64,000 nucleotides of DNA from the NCBI GenBank assembly GCA_900066355.1, contig FMEL01000016.1, forward strand, positions 22,498-86,497, in the 5' to 3' direction. Of this stretch, positions 7,903 through 17,061 are shown piece after piece; within the stretch, counting starts at the first letter, position 1, and every line of letters starts with the position of its first letter. The notes beneath the pieces are model-generated. The model had not been told where the DNA came from. It saw nothing but the letters and a program-made list of their open reading frames with translations, and did not search any database. Position numbers and translations under genes: made by a program. Source of the stretch: an uncultured Ruminococcus sp. (lineage in GTDB: Bacteria > Bacillota > Clostridia > Lachnospirales > Lachnospiraceae).

Positions 7903-9273
7903 ATGAACTATGATGTGATCATTATCGGTGCCGGCCCGGGAGGAATTTTTGCGGCATACGAGTTGATGAAAGAAAAACCGGATTACAAAGTGGCAGTTTT
8001 TGAAGAGGGATATTCTCTCGAAAAAAGAAAATGCCCGATCGACGGCAAAAAGATTAAAAACTGTATCAACTGTAAGAGATGTTCGATCATGTGCGGTTTC
8101 GGCGGCGCTGGTGCATTCTCTGATGGAAAATATAATATCACCAATGATTTTGGCGGAACACTGTATGAACATATCGGCAAGAGCGAAGCTATTGAGCTGA
8201 TGAAATACGTAGACGATATCAATATGGAATACGGCGGAGAGGGAACAAAGCTTTATTCTACAGCAGGAACCAAATTTAAAAAACTCTGCCTGCAGAACAA
8301 ACTGAATCTTCTGGATGCGTCCGTACGCCATCTCGGAACAGATATTAACTATATTGTTCTTGAGAATCTGTACAATGCGATGAAAGATCATGTGGATTTT
8401 TATTTCGATACGCCGGTTGAAAAACTGGAGGTTCTCGAAGAGGGATATCGTGTGATCTGCGCAAAAGGTTCTTACGAGTGTAAGAAATGTATTGTTTCTG
8501 TCGGAAGAAGCGGAAGTAAATGGATGGAAACTGTCTGTAAGGAACTTAACATTCCTACCAAATCCAACCGTGTGGACCTCGGTGTCCGTGTAGAGCTTCC
8601 GGCAGTTATTTTCTCACATCTGACAGATGAGCTTTATGAAAGCAAGATCGTTTACCGCACAGAGAAATTTGAAGATAATGTACGTACATTCTGTATGAAC
8701 CCGAATGGAATCGTTGTAAATGAAAATACCAACGGAATCATTACTGTAAACGGTCACAGCTATGAAGGCGACGAGAAGAAGACCGAGAATACCAACTTTG
8801 CCCTTCTTGTTTCCAAACATTTCTCTGAGCCGTTCAAAGACAGCAACGGATACGGTGAAAGCATTGCAAGGCTTTCGAACATGCTTGGCGGTGGTGTCAT
8901 TGTACAGCGTTTCGGTGACCTTGTACGTGGACGTAGAAGTACCGTAAAACGTGTGGAAGAAGGACTGGTAAGACCTACACTTACTGCAACACCTGGTGAC
9001 TTAAGTCTTGTACTTCCGAAACGTATTTTGGATGGTATTATTGAAATGATCTATGCCCTGGATAAAGTAGCTCCGGGAACTGCCAATGACGATACTCTGC
9101 TGTATGGTGTGGAGGTTAAATTCTACAATATGGAAGTTGAGATTGACGATAATCTTGAGAGCTGCTATAAAGGTCTGTATGTGATCGGCGACGGAAGCGG
9201 TGTTACCCATTCCCTGTCCCACGCATCTGCAAGTGGTATCTACGTAGCAAGACATATCGCAGAACAGAACTAA
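7903..9273 (+). CDS. FAD-dependent dehydrogenase of the COG2509 type
   Basis: A 456-residue flavoprotein. The N-terminus YDVIIIGAGPGGIFAAYELM is a Rossmann dinucleotide-binding motif (GxGxxG). Residues 45-75 hold several cysteines (CPIDGKKIKNCINCKRCSIM) and then GFGGAGAFSDGKYN, characteristic of uncharacterised bacterial FAD-dependent dehydrogenases. The C-terminal GLYVIGDGSGVTHSLSHASA is the second FAD-binding motif with the GDG signature. The reaction is unknown; the cysteine cluster suggests redox or metal binding. It is monocistronic, with its own promoter and terminator and an AAGGAGGAAG ribosome binding site. Confidence 0.85.
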   Translation: MNYDVIIIGAGPGGIFAAYELMKEKPDYKVAVFEEGYSLEKRKCPIDGKKIKNCINCKRCSIMCGFGGAGAFSDGKYNITNDFGGTLYEHIGKSEAIELMKYVDDINMEYGGEGTKLYSTAGTKFKKLCLQNKLNLLDASVRHLGTDINYIVLENLYNAMKDHVDFYFDTPVEKLEVLEEGYRVICAKGSYECKKCIVSVGRSGSKWMETVCKELNIPTKSNRVDLGVRVELPAVIFSHLTDELYESKIVYRTEKFEDNVRTFCMNPNGIVVNENTNGIITVNGHSYEGDEKKTENTNFALLVSKHFSEPFKDSNGYGESIARLSNMLGGGVIVQRFGDLVRGRRSTVKRVEEGLVRPTLTATPGDLSLVLPKRILDGIIEMIYALDKVAPGTANDDTLLYGVEVKFYNMEVEIDDNLESCYKGLYVIGDGSGVTHSLSHASASGIYVARHIAEQN

Positions 9274-9292
9274 ATATAACTTAAGACGAAAG

Positions 9293-9333
9293 AAAAGCCC
9301 ATGAACTGTAAAATAACAGTTTGTGGGCTTTTT
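9293..9333 (+). terminator. Terminator after the FAD dehydrogenase
   Basis: Arms AAAAGCCCATGAACTGT (9293-9309) and ACAGTTTGTGGGCTTTT (9316-9332) end in a T-run. The structure is a textbook intrinsic terminator. Confidence 0.92.
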
Positions 9334-9423
9334 ATGTCGGGCTCATTTCTTGGAGGAACGCAAGGGGCAAATAACTAAAATGACCAGGGCAGAATAATAA
9401 ACAAAACAACATAGAAACAGCTG

Positions 9424-9475
9424 AAAGTCTGAAAGAATATGAGGTAAAACAGCCCATTCCTTTCAGACTTTTTTT
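9424..9475 (+). terminator. Second terminator, before the DeoR remnant
   Basis: Arms AAAGTCTGAAAG (9424-9435) and CTTTCAGACTTT (9460-9471) are followed by a T7 run. No gene lies between this and the terminator at 9333, so it probably marks the end of a lost gene or a short RNA. Confidence 0.85.
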
Positions 9476-9501
9476 AGTATCTGTGACACAATTCTCCTAA
9501 A

Positions 9502-9882
9502 ATGCAAAAACGAAATATAAACGAAACTATAAATGATAAAAACGAAATAAATGTGTTGACAAATAATCTTATGGCGGCGCAGGCATTGGCCAAAAATAAA
9601 AGGGCGAATGTCGTAGTGACGGGAGGAAACATGATTAACAGTCATTTGTATGTAGCCGGTGAAATGTTTATGCGAAACCTTGATAATCTATATATTTCAA
9701 CAGCATTTTTAGGTGTTGGAGGAGCAGATATGCATGCCGGCTACACGGTGAATTATTCAACGGAGCTGACTGTGTTTGAGACAATACAGAAACTGACAGA
9801 TAATCTCATAATTGTTGTGGATTCCACCAAATTTGACCGGACAACATTTTTGTCTCTGGGAAAACTGGAGTATGTCTGCTGA
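9502..9882 (+). pseudogene. Remnant of a DeoR-family sugar-responsive repressor
   Basis: The 126-residue reading frame aligns only with the middle of the DeoR C-terminal sensor domain. INVLTNNLMAAQALAKNKRANVVVTGGN matches the region after the first effector loop; AFLGVGGADMHAGYTVNYSTEL and IIVVDSTKFDRTTF match the later conserved blocks. The N-terminal helix-turn-helix and the first part of the sensor are missing, as is the last approximately 30 residues. There is no convincing ribosome binding site before the ATG at 9502. It is best read as a decayed regulator, possibly once controlling the neighbouring sugar epimerase gene. Confidence 0.75.
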
Positions 9883-9958
9883 AGCAGACTGCAGGTGGCT
9901 TTCTCAGAAAAATTCTGTTATAATAAATGCAGAATAATCATATGGAGGCTTTTGTACT

Positions 9959-10834
9959 ATGCATACAATTGAAAATGAAGAACTCCGTGTAATGATCAGT
10001 GATCACGGGGCAGAACTGTCGGGGATCTTTGATAAAAAAAACAATCGTGAGGTTCTCTGGAATGCAGACCCGAAATATTGGAAACGCCACGCGCCGGTAC
10101 TTTTTCCGAATGTCGGACGTCTTTATAAGGACACCTGCCTGATCGGAGGAGAGACTTACACATCCGGACAGCATGGATTTGCCCGTGATATGGAATTTAT
10201 CTGTGTTGAAGAAACAGAAAATTCTGTGACACACTTACTGGAAGCAACAGATGCAACGAAGAAAGCATGGCCGTATGAATTTCAGCTTTACATCACCCAT
10301 ACATTAAACGGACGTGATCTGACTGTGACATGGAAGGTTGTAAATAAAGATCAGGAGACCATGTATTTTACGATCGGTGCACATCCGGCATTTAATGTTC
10401 CAGTACTCCAGGATACTGTTCAGAGCCGGTACCATCTGACATTCAGCGGACAGAAAGAACTTACTTATTGTCTGCTACATCCGGAATATGCGACGGCAAT
10501 GCCGGATCAACCGCATACGCTTCCTCTGGAAAACGGCACCTGTCTGATCGTTGAGCATATGTTCGATGAAGGTGCACTGATCTTTGATGACGGACAGATC
10601 ACAAAAGCCGGAATTACGCTGCCGGACGGTACTCCGTATGTGGAGATTTCCTGTGAAGGATTTCCGAACTTTGGTATCTGGTCTGCAATCGGAGCTCCGT
10701 TTGTATGTCTTGAGCCATGGATGGGACGCTGCGATAACACCGGTTATGATAAAGAACTGTCTCAGAAACCGAATATTAATACACTGAAACCGAAAGAAGT
10801 ATTTGACAAATCCTATGTGATTTCTGTTAAATAA
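9959..10834 (+). CDS. Aldose 1-epimerase family protein (LacX-like)
   Basis: A 291-residue protein of the galactose-mutarotase superfamily, LacX subgroup by length and sequence. It opens with ENEELRVMISDHGAELSGIFD, has HAPVLFPNVGRLYKDTCLIGG with the conserved NVGR, the histidine motif TSGQHGFARDMEF, and the second catalytic-type histidine in TIGAHPAFNVP. These enzymes interconvert alpha and beta anomers of sugars or sugar phosphates in the cytoplasm. It sits downstream of the DeoR remnant and 27 bp upstream of a secreted protein gene. Substrate unknown. The ATG follows a TGGAGG ribosome binding site. Confidence 0.88.
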   Translation: MHTIENEELRVMISDHGAELSGIFDKKNNREVLWNADPKYWKRHAPVLFPNVGRLYKDTCLIGGETYTSGQHGFARDMEFICVEETENSVTHLLEATDATKKAWPYEFQLYITHTLNGRDLTVTWKVVNKDQETMYFTIGAHPAFNVPVLQDTVQSRYHLTFSGQKELTYCLLHPEYATAMPDQPHTLPLENGTCLIVEHMFDEGALIFDDGQITKAGITLPDGTPYVEISCEGFPNFGIWSAIGAPFVCLEPWMGRCDNTGYDKELSQKPNINTLKPKEVFDKSYVISVK

Positions 10835-10861
10835 ACAAAAAGTATATGAGGAGATAGGAAA

Positions 10862-11698
10862 ATGAAAAGAAAATGGAAACAGATTTTGTGTGGAACTCTG
10901 GTGGGACTTCTGGTGGCTACAGCAGCTCCGGCAGCTTTTGCGGGAAATGGATATGTGACAGAAGTTGAGGCGGCATCAAAGAAAGCAAAGCCAAAACTGA
11001 ATAAAACTAAAATCAGTGTAAAAACAGGCAAGACATACACACTGAAGGTAAATGGCACAACACGGATGCCGAAATGGAAATCCAGCAACAAAAAAGTTGC
11101 TACGGTCAGCAAGACAGGCAAAGTTACTGCAAAGAAGGCTGGAACAGCGAAGATTACGGCAACGATCGGTAAAACCAGACTGACCTGTACCGTTAAGGTA
11201 AAAAAGGCATCCACAGGTTCTTCAAAATATACAAAGAATTATACGAAGGTAAAGAAGTATCTGAATAAGAAAGGCAAGGTCGACAGTGACGGAACAAGAT
11301 ATATTGAGAAGAAAATTGACGCACATACGACTGCAATTCTGGGATATGACCCAAAAACAAATAAACTGGATATAGGGCTGGCAATCATTGATAAAAAAGC
11401 AGATGTTTCATCAGCAGTAGATGTCCTTGTAAACTGTTCAAAATCAGCTACCGCAGAAGCGATATCTGCAATCTTCGGGGATGGAAATGAAATTTATGCA
11501 ACTGCAAAGTTCAATGCAAACAGCTATACAGGAAAGAAAGATGTAACTTTCCGTAAGCTCAGTGGAAGTAAGGCTCCGAAGAGCATTCAGAAAGCTTCTA
11601 ATGCGACACTTCAGGCAGCGATTGCAGGTGCAAATTACATTTTAAGTTCAAAACTGCATATGACAGTAAAAGACCTCGGATTTACAGCTTACCAATAA
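10862..11698 (+). CDS. Secreted protein with bacterial Ig-like (BIG2) domain
   Basis: A 278-residue protein with a signal peptide: KRKWK, a hydrophobic stretch to residue 24, and AFA at the likely cleavage site. Residues 40-118 form one Ig-like group-2 domain (LNKTKISVKTGKTYTLKVNG ... WKSSNKKVATVSKTGKVTAK ... GTAKITATIG). The remaining 150 residues have no family I recognise and are rich in Lys and Ser. It should be exported and may bind the cell wall or carbohydrate. No sortase motif or membrane anchor is visible. It ends before a terminator shared with the convergent transporter gene. Confidence 0.82.
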   Translation: MKRKWKQILCGTLVGLLVATAAPAAFAGNGYVTEVEAASKKAKPKLNKTKISVKTGKTYTLKVNGTTRMPKWKSSNKKVATVSKTGKVTAKKAGTAKITATIGKTRLTCTVKVKKASTGSSKYTKNYTKVKKYLNKKGKVDSDGTRYIEKKIDAHTTAILGYDPKTNKLDIGLAIIDKKADVSSAVDVLVNCSKSATAEAISAIFGDGNEIYATAKFNANSYTGKKDVTFRKLSGSKAPKSIQKASNATLQAAIAGANYILSSKLHMTVKDLGFTAYQ

Positions 11699-11724
11699 GA
11701 AACACAAGTAAATAAAACAAAAGA

Positions 11725-11768
11725 AAAGCCGGAGCATTATCAAAATTGTATTGATAACGTTCCGGCTT
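11725..11768. terminator. Bidirectional terminator between convergent genes
   Basis: Inverted repeat 11725-11743 with 11750-11768 (AAAGCCGGA outer stem, TTATCAA/TTGATAA inner stem). The T-run is short on the + strand and longer on the - strand, so it serves mainly the transporter gene at 11796-13025. Confidence 0.85.
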
Positions 11769-11795
11769 TGGTCGTGCAGTAAATCGATTATGTAA

Positions 11796-13025
11796 TTATT
11801 TGTTTTCGTCAATTTTCAGACGACCTTTTAATGCAACACAGCATGCAAGGTCTCCGATAACATTGACACAGGTTGCACCCATGTCACAGAGAGTATTGAT
11901 ACTGATGTAAACGCCCATAACACCTGCAGGAAGTCCTGCCATAGTTGCAAGCGCTGCAAAAGATGCGATTGCACCTCCGGGTACGCCAGGTGTTCCGACA
12001 GAGAGAAGTACGTTTGCAAGAAGTACGATCACCATCATGGAAACGCTGACGTTGATTCCGCATGCATTAGCGAAGAACATGATCATGAAGGACATCAGGA
12101 TGGATACGGCATCCATGTTTACTGTTGCACCGAGAGGGATTGCAATACTGGTGATCTTGTTGGAAACACCCATGCCTTCCTCCATACACTGTTTACTGAT
12201 CGGAATTGTGGCAGAACTGGAACATGTTCCGAAAGCATTCAGTGCAGCCGGCATAATTGTTTTGAAAAATTTGACAGGGCTTTCTTTGCCAATTACTTTT
12301 ACTGCAATTCCGTACACAACAAAGGCGAAAATGAAGAATGCAAGATACAGGATGATCAGCTGGGTTGCCAGTGAGATGATCGTCTCAGTACCGTTTGCTT
12401 CAACAACAGGAACGATCGTACAGAAAACACCGATCGGTGTGAAGTACATGATCATGCTGATGATCTTTAAACAGACTTCGTTGAGGGAATCAATTACATT
12501 CAGAAGCGGCTGTCCTTTTTCGCCGACAGAGATCAGGGTGAATCCGATGATTACTGCAAAGACAAGAACCTGGAGCATATTTCCCTGAGCAAATGCACTT
12601 ACCGGGTTGGATGGAATCAGATTTTTGACAGTATCCAGAATATTGCTCATATCCGTAGCGGCGATATCTGATGTTGCCATCTCGAAAGATACGCCTTCGC
12701 CGAGATGAATCAGTCGCGGAATGATCAGTCCGGCAAGACTTGCGAGAGCTGTTGTGCAAAGGAAAAAAACCATAGCGGAGCCGGTGATCTTACCGGTCGT
12801 ACGGATATTTCCGATGCTGCAGATACCCATAACAACAGAACAGAATACAAGTGGAAAGATCATCATGTTCAGGGCATTCATGTAAATGCCTCCAAGAAGA
12901 CTGGTTACGGTCAGAACCGGAGCGAAGCGGTCGGCCAGAAACAGTCCGGTCAGAATACCGAGAAGCAGACCGATAAAGATCGCACCGGTGATATGCTTCT
13001 GATACCATGCGTAAAATTTTTTCAT
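11796..13025 (-). CDS. Dicarboxylate/amino-acid:cation symporter (DAACS family)
   Basis: A 409-residue membrane protein. The start at 13025 is chosen because GAGGAGGGATAAA lies directly upstream and the protein then begins MKKFYAWYQKH, typical of the family; the open frame continues a further 32 codons without support. It has about eight helices and two re-entrant hairpins. The first carries the serine-rich TCSSSATIPIS and the second VGTPGVPGG. GATVNMDAVS keeps the Asp of the NMDG motif that binds Na+ and substrate in glutamate transporters. The likely substrate is glutamate, aspartate, serine/threonine or a C4 dicarboxylate, imported with Na+ or H+. It is monocistronic. Confidence 0.9.
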   Translation of the reverse strand: MKKFYAWYQKHITGAIFIGLLLGILTGLFLADRFAPVLTVTSLLGGIYMNALNMMIFPLVFCSVVMGICSIGNIRTTGKITGSAMVFFLCTTALASLAGLIIPRLIHLGEGVSFEMATSDIAATDMSNILDTVKNLIPSNPVSAFAQGNMLQVLVFAVIIGFTLISVGEKGQPLLNVIDSLNEVCLKIISMIMYFTPIGVFCTIVPVVEANGTETIISLATQLIILYLAFFIFAFVVYGIAVKVIGKESPVKFFKTIMPAALNAFGTCSSSATIPISKQCMEEGMGVSNKITSIAIPLGATVNMDAVSILMSFMIMFFANACGINVSVSMMVIVLLANVLLSVGTPGVPGGAIASFAALATMAGLPAGVMGVYISINTLCDMGATCVNVIGDLACCVALKGRLKIDENK

Positions 13026-13091
13026 TTTATCCCTCCTCATAAATGATATGTTTTGATCATAAGTCTCCAAAACATAAAAAATATAGCAAAA

Positions 13092-13121
13092 ATTATAGCA
13101 TGTGCGTATGACAGGTGTCAA
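13092..13121 (-). promoter_or_regulatory. Promoter of the dicarboxylate/amino-acid symporter
   Basis: On the - strand TTGACA (13121-13116) and TATAAT (13097-13092) are separated by 18 bp. Both hexamers are perfect. Confidence 0.85.
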
Positions 13122-13272
13122 GAAAACCTATATAGCAAAGGGGCAGGTGCTTTTGGAAAAATTTATTTAATTTCGTGGGAAAGTATGCTATAGTTACAGA
13201 TAGGTTTTTGCGATGGTGTCGCAGCAATTGTGACAGAAATACAAGAGAGAAGGCAGACTGGGGGAATAGACG

Positions 13273-13896
13273 GTGAAGCAGACTGTATTATATAAAAAGG
13301 AACTGGAATATTTTTTTGTGGAAGAATCTTATGGTGGCAATCAGGATCTTTTTCCGGATGTGACTATGCGTGATGGAGGATGCGGTGCAATCGCAGCCTG
13401 TGAGAGCTGTATTTATTTTGCAAGAACAAATGATATGAGAAATCTTTATCCACATCCGATTCAGGAGATAAGCTGGAATGAGTATCATGAGTTTGCTTAC
13501 ATTATGAAACATTATCTCTGTCCGAGACCAAACGGAATTGATACGCTGGAACTTTTTATGGAGGGCTTCGGGGAATATCTGAAAGATATGAATGACACAC
13601 GGCTTCAGATGGAAGGCTTTCATGGGACACATACATATGAGGAGGCTGTTCGGGCAGTAAAAGTGCAGATAGATGCAGCCTGTCCGATTCCGTATCTGAT
13701 GCTGAAACATAAAAATGAAAAGGGTCCTCTCGAAGATTATATCTGGCATTGGTTTATTCTGGCAGGATATGAGGAAACAGGGAATGATCTTCTGGTAAAA
13801 GCCGTTTCTTATGGAGAATACAAGTGGTTTTCTTTAAAAGAAATGTGGGATACCGGATATGACAAAAAAGGTGGAATGATTTTGTATCATATATAG
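13273..13896 (+). CDS. Papain-fold (C39-like) protein
   Basis: A 207-residue protein, probably starting at GTG (13273) after a TGGGGGA ribosome binding site. DGGCGAIAACESCIYFA (Cys37) resembles the catalytic cysteine helix of papain-like and C39 peptidases. IWHWFILAGYEETG supplies a candidate catalytic histidine at about residue 158, followed by a strand and VKAVSYGEYKWFSLKEMWD as in bacteriocin-processing-type folds. There is no signal peptide, so it would be cytoplasmic. It lies just upstream of larB. Whether it is an active protease is unknown. Confidence 0.6.
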   Translation: MKQTVLYKKELEYFFVEESYGGNQDLFPDVTMRDGGCGAIAACESCIYFARTNDMRNLYPHPIQEISWNEYHEFAYIMKHYLCPRPNGIDTLELFMEGFGEYLKDMNDTRLQMEGFHGTHTYEEAVRAVKVQIDAACPIPYLMLKHKNEKGPLEDYIWHWFILAGYEETGNDLLVKAVSYGEYKWFSLKEMWDTGYDKKGGMILYHI

Positions 13897-13949
13897 AACA
13901 GTCGGGAGGATGTGTACAGCATGCTCCCTTGCTTTTAGGAGGTGCGAAG

Positions 13950-14711
13950 TTGGAAACCAGAGAAATACTGACAAGATTTAAGAATGGAGAACTTTCTATC
14001 GAGGAAGCAGAACATTATTTTCGTAAAGAGCCGTTCGAAGAGATGGATGATTATGCAAAGCTGGATTCGCACAGAGAAATCAGAAACGGATTTCCGGAAG
14101 TGATCTTTTGCAGCGGGAAGGCAGATCAGCATTTTGTGCATATTTTCCAGAAACTGTATGAAGACAATGGAGAGGTGTTTGGAACGAGAGCGTCCAGACA
14201 TCAGTATGAACTTGTAAAAGATCTTCTTCCGAATGTAGAATACGATGAGCTGTCTCATATTATCAAAATAGAGAAAAAAGATAAAGAGCATATCGGTAAG
14301 ATCGCGATATGTACGGCAGGGACAGCCGATATTGCGGTGGCAGAGGAGGCGGCTCAGACAGCTGAATATTTCGGCTCACATGTGGACAGAGTTTTTGACA
14401 TCGGAGTCAGCGGTATTCACAGACTCTTTTCCAGGCTGGAAGTAATCCAGGATGCTAACTGTGTGATTGCAGTTGCCGGTATGGAAGGGGCGCTTGCAAG
14501 CGTGCTTGGCGGACTTGTGGATAAACCGGTGATCGCAGTACCGACATCGGTCGGATATGGTGCAAGCATGAACGGATTGTCGGCACTTCTGACAATGATC
14601 AATTCCTGTGCAAACGGAATTGCAGTTGTAAATATTGACAATGGATATGGTGCCGGATACATTGCGACACAGATCAACCGTCTGGCATCCAGAGAATATA
14701 ATGCAAAATAA
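13950..14711 (+). CDS. larB: LarB, nicotinic acid adenine dinucleotide carboxylase/hydrolase
   Basis: A 253-residue protein. The TTG at 13950 is chosen because AGGAGG lies 7 bases upstream; the frame is open a little further. Its C-terminal half is PurE-like: IAICTAGTADIAVAEEAAQT, then DIGVSGIHRLF and AGMEGALASVLGGLVDKPVIAVPTSVGYGASM (in parts) are the LarB blocks. LarB carboxylates and hydrolyses nicotinic acid adenine dinucleotide in the first step of nickel-pincer nucleotide synthesis, the cofactor of lactate racemase and related enzymes. larC follows 18 bp downstream. larE and larA are not in this window. Confidence 0.9.
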   Translation: METREILTRFKNGELSIEEAEHYFRKEPFEEMDDYAKLDSHREIRNGFPEVIFCSGKADQHFVHIFQKLYEDNGEVFGTRASRHQYELVKDLLPNVEYDELSHIIKIEKKDKEHIGKIAICTAGTADIAVAEEAAQTAEYFGSHVDRVFDIGVSGIHRLFSRLEVIQDANCVIAVAGMEGALASVLGGLVDKPVIAVPTSVGYGASMNGLSALLTMINSCANGIAVVNIDNGYGAGYIATQINRLASREYNAK

Positions 14712-14729
14712 AACAGAACAGGTGAATAT

Positions 14730-16106
14730 ATGGGAAAAACATTATACTTAGAATGTTATTCGGGAATCAGTGGTGATATGACAGTTGCGGCTCTTCTCGA
14801 TCTGGGGGCAGACAGAGGAGTGCTGGACAAAGCACTATACAGCCTTCCGGTGAGCGGATTTCGTACCAAAATTTCAAGAGTCAAGAAATCAGGGCTTGAT
14901 GCCTGTGATTTCAATGTGATTCTGGAACATGACAATCACGACCATGATATGGAATATCTGCATGGACATGAACACGAGATGGAACATCATTATAATCACG
15001 AACATACGCATTCAGCAGAATATCACTATCATGATCACGAACACACACATGCAGCAGAGCATCCTGATCATGAACATACACATGAACACAGCCATGAGCA
15101 TTCCCATACACATGAATATTCACATCCGCATGAGCATCGTGGAATGCGGGAGATCACAGAAATTATTCAGGGATCAGAAATGACAGACAGAGCCAAAAAG
15201 ATGGCGCTGCATGTGTTTGATATTCTTGCACATGCGGAATCAAAGGCTCATGGTGTAAATGTAGAGGAAGTTCATTTTCATGAAGTAGGTGCCATTGATT
15301 CTATCGTGGATATCGCTGCGATTGCAGTCTGCATGGATAATCTGGATATTACTGATGTGATCGTACCGGTTTTATATGAGGGAACCGGATTTATCCGCTG
15401 TCAGCATGGACAGATTCCGGTACCGGTACCGGCAGTTGCACACATTGCAGAGGATCATCATCTGAAACTGAAAATCACTGATATACAGGGAGAACTGGTG
15501 ACACCGACAGGTGCAGCTGTAGTGGCAGCTTTCCGCACATCTGAAAAACTACCGGAAGATTTTTTGATATTAAAGAGTGGACTTGGTGCGGGAAAAAGAG
15601 AATATCGCTGTCCTGGAATTCTTCGTGCCATGCTGATTCAGACAGAACCGGCGGATGCAAAAATGACAGATATGATCTGGAAACTGGAGACGGATATCGA
15701 TGACTGCAGCGGCGAGGTTATGGGACATGTGCTGAAACTTCTTATGGAAAACGGGGCAAGAGAAGCACATTATATGCCGATTTATACAAAGAAAAACAGA
15801 CCTGCATATACACTGACGGTAATTTGCAAAGAGGAGGACAGGGAAAATCTGGAAAACCTGATTTTTGCAGAGACGACAACAATTGGTATCCGCAGAGCAG
15901 AAATGCAGCGTACGATCCTGAAAAGAGAAATCAGCACATTTAAAACACCTCTTGGTCAGGCAAAAGCCAAAATATGTACCCTGCCGGACGGACAGATAAG
16001 ATGTTATCCGGAATATGAAAGTGCGGAAGAACTGGCCTCACGAAACCAGATCAGTTTTCGCGAGGCATATGACAGTATCAGGAGTTATTGGACAACAGAA
16101 AGGTGA
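14730..16106 (+). CDS. larC: LarC, nickel insertion for the nickel-pincer cofactor
   Basis: A 458-residue protein. It opens with the LarC motif LECYSGISGDMTVAALLDLG. Residues about 68-137 are extraordinarily rich in His, Asp and Glu (repeated HEHTH/HDHEH units), which would bind nickel. The middle contains HFHEVGAIDSIVDI and the TPTGAAVVAAF segment; the end has the C-terminal LarC domain (ETDIDDCSGEVMGHVLKLL). LarC inserts Ni into the dithiocarboxylated pyridinium nucleotide using CTP. In Lactobacillus plantarum LarC is split by a programmed frameshift; here the frame is uninterrupted. It is translationally close to larB and followed 9 bp later by a patatin gene. Confidence 0.92.
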   Translation: MGKTLYLECYSGISGDMTVAALLDLGADRGVLDKALYSLPVSGFRTKISRVKKSGLDACDFNVILEHDNHDHDMEYLHGHEHEMEHHYNHEHTHSAEYHYHDHEHTHAAEHPDHEHTHEHSHEHSHTHEYSHPHEHRGMREITEIIQGSEMTDRAKKMALHVFDILAHAESKAHGVNVEEVHFHEVGAIDSIVDIAAIAVCMDNLDITDVIVPVLYEGTGFIRCQHGQIPVPVPAVAHIAEDHHLKLKITDIQGELVTPTGAAVVAAFRTSEKLPEDFLILKSGLGAGKREYRCPGILRAMLIQTEPADAKMTDMIWKLETDIDDCSGEVMGHVLKLLMENGAREAHYMPIYTKKNRPAYTLTVICKEEDRENLENLIFAETTTIGIRRAEMQRTILKREISTFKTPLGQAKAKICTLPDGQIRCYPEYESAEELASRNQISFREAYDSIRSYWTTER

Positions 16107-16115
16107 GACAGAACG

Positions 16116-16958
16116 ATGAAAACAGGACTTGTTTTGGAAGGCGGCGCAATGCGCGGAATTTACACAGCCGGTGTACTGGATGTTTTTTTGGAGCATGGAA
16201 TACATTTTGACGGAGTGATCGGTGTTTCTGCGGGAGCACTGCATGGCTGTTCATTTGTATCCGAACAAAAAGGAAGAAGTCTTCGTTATATCAAAAAATA
16301 CCGGAATGACAAACACTTTATGAGCTGGTGGAGCTTTCTGCACACAGGAGAAGTGGTAGGAAAGCAGTTTTGTTATCATGACATTCCGGAGCGGCTTGAT
16401 CCATTTGATTATGAAGCGTTTGTGAAATCTGATACAGATTTTTATGCGACCTGTACAAATGTTGAGACAGGCAAAGCGGAATATATTAAAATCACAGATA
16501 TGTTGAGCCAGATCGATGCCATGCGCGCGTCTGCTTCGATGCCATATGTTTCAAAAATCGTGGATTATAACGGGATGAAACTTCTTGACGGAGGCTGTGC
16601 GGACAGTATTCCGGTTGAAGCATTTTACAAGATGGGTTATGAACGTCTTGTGGTTGTACTTACAAGAGAAGCCGGATTTGTAAAAAAACCTGAGAATGCA
16701 AAAATGGCAGAAATCCGCTATCATAAATATCCGGAGTTTGTACAGGCACTTCAGAACAGACATGTAGTCTATAACCACAGTCTGGAAGTCCTGAAAGAAA
16801 TGGAACGGGCAGGCCAGGCATTTGTGATCCAGCCGGATAAAAAACTGGATATCAGTCGTATGGAAAATGATATTGAAGTGATCCAGCAGGTGTATGATCT
16901 GGGAGGAAAAGATGCGCGTATCCGCATGAAAGCATTGAAAGACTGGATGAAACAGTAA
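16116..16958 (+). CDS. Patatin-like phospholipase
   Basis: A 280-residue protein of the bacterial patatin (RssA/YjjU) family. The oxyanion motif is EGGAMRGIYTAGVLDVF (residues 8-24). The nucleophile lies in GVSAG (Ser38), and the dyad aspartate in LLDGGCADSIP near residue 159. It should hydrolyse acyl esters of phospholipids or other lipids. No signal peptide is visible, so it acts from the cytoplasm, perhaps at the membrane. Spacing to larC is 9 bp, suggesting a shared transcript, though a link to nickel cofactor synthesis is not obvious. Confidence 0.9.
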   Translation: MKTGLVLEGGAMRGIYTAGVLDVFLEHGIHFDGVIGVSAGALHGCSFVSEQKGRSLRYIKKYRNDKHFMSWWSFLHTGEVVGKQFCYHDIPERLDPFDYEAFVKSDTDFYATCTNVETGKAEYIKITDMLSQIDAMRASASMPYVSKIVDYNGMKLLDGGCADSIPVEAFYKMGYERLVVVLTREAGFVKKPENAKMAEIRYHKYPEFVQALQNRHVVYNHSLEVLKEMERAGQAFVIQPDKKLDISRMENDIEVIQQVYDLGGKDARIRMKALKDWMKQ

Positions 16959-17004
16959 CCGAAACTGAATAAGAGTGGGCCGAAATATAAAATTCAGTTG
17001 CACA

Positions 17005-17034
17005 TCATGCTGGTATTCTGATATAATGATTGAC
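17005..17034 (+). promoter_or_regulatory. Possible promoter of the second AGCS symporter
   Basis: TATAAT follows TTGCAC-like sequence about 18 bp upstream, between the patatin stop and the attenuator-like hairpin at 17062. The -10 is perfect; the -35 is fair. Coordinates are approximate to a few bases. Confidence 0.55.
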
Positions 17035-17061
17035 ATAAATAAAGAACGAAATAAAAAAGTA

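Noticed and set aside
14929..15160. Regularly spaced short repeats that resemble a CRISPR array or satellite
   Set aside because: They are CAT/CAC codons of the His-rich LarC insert; spacers are not distinct and the frame is continuous.
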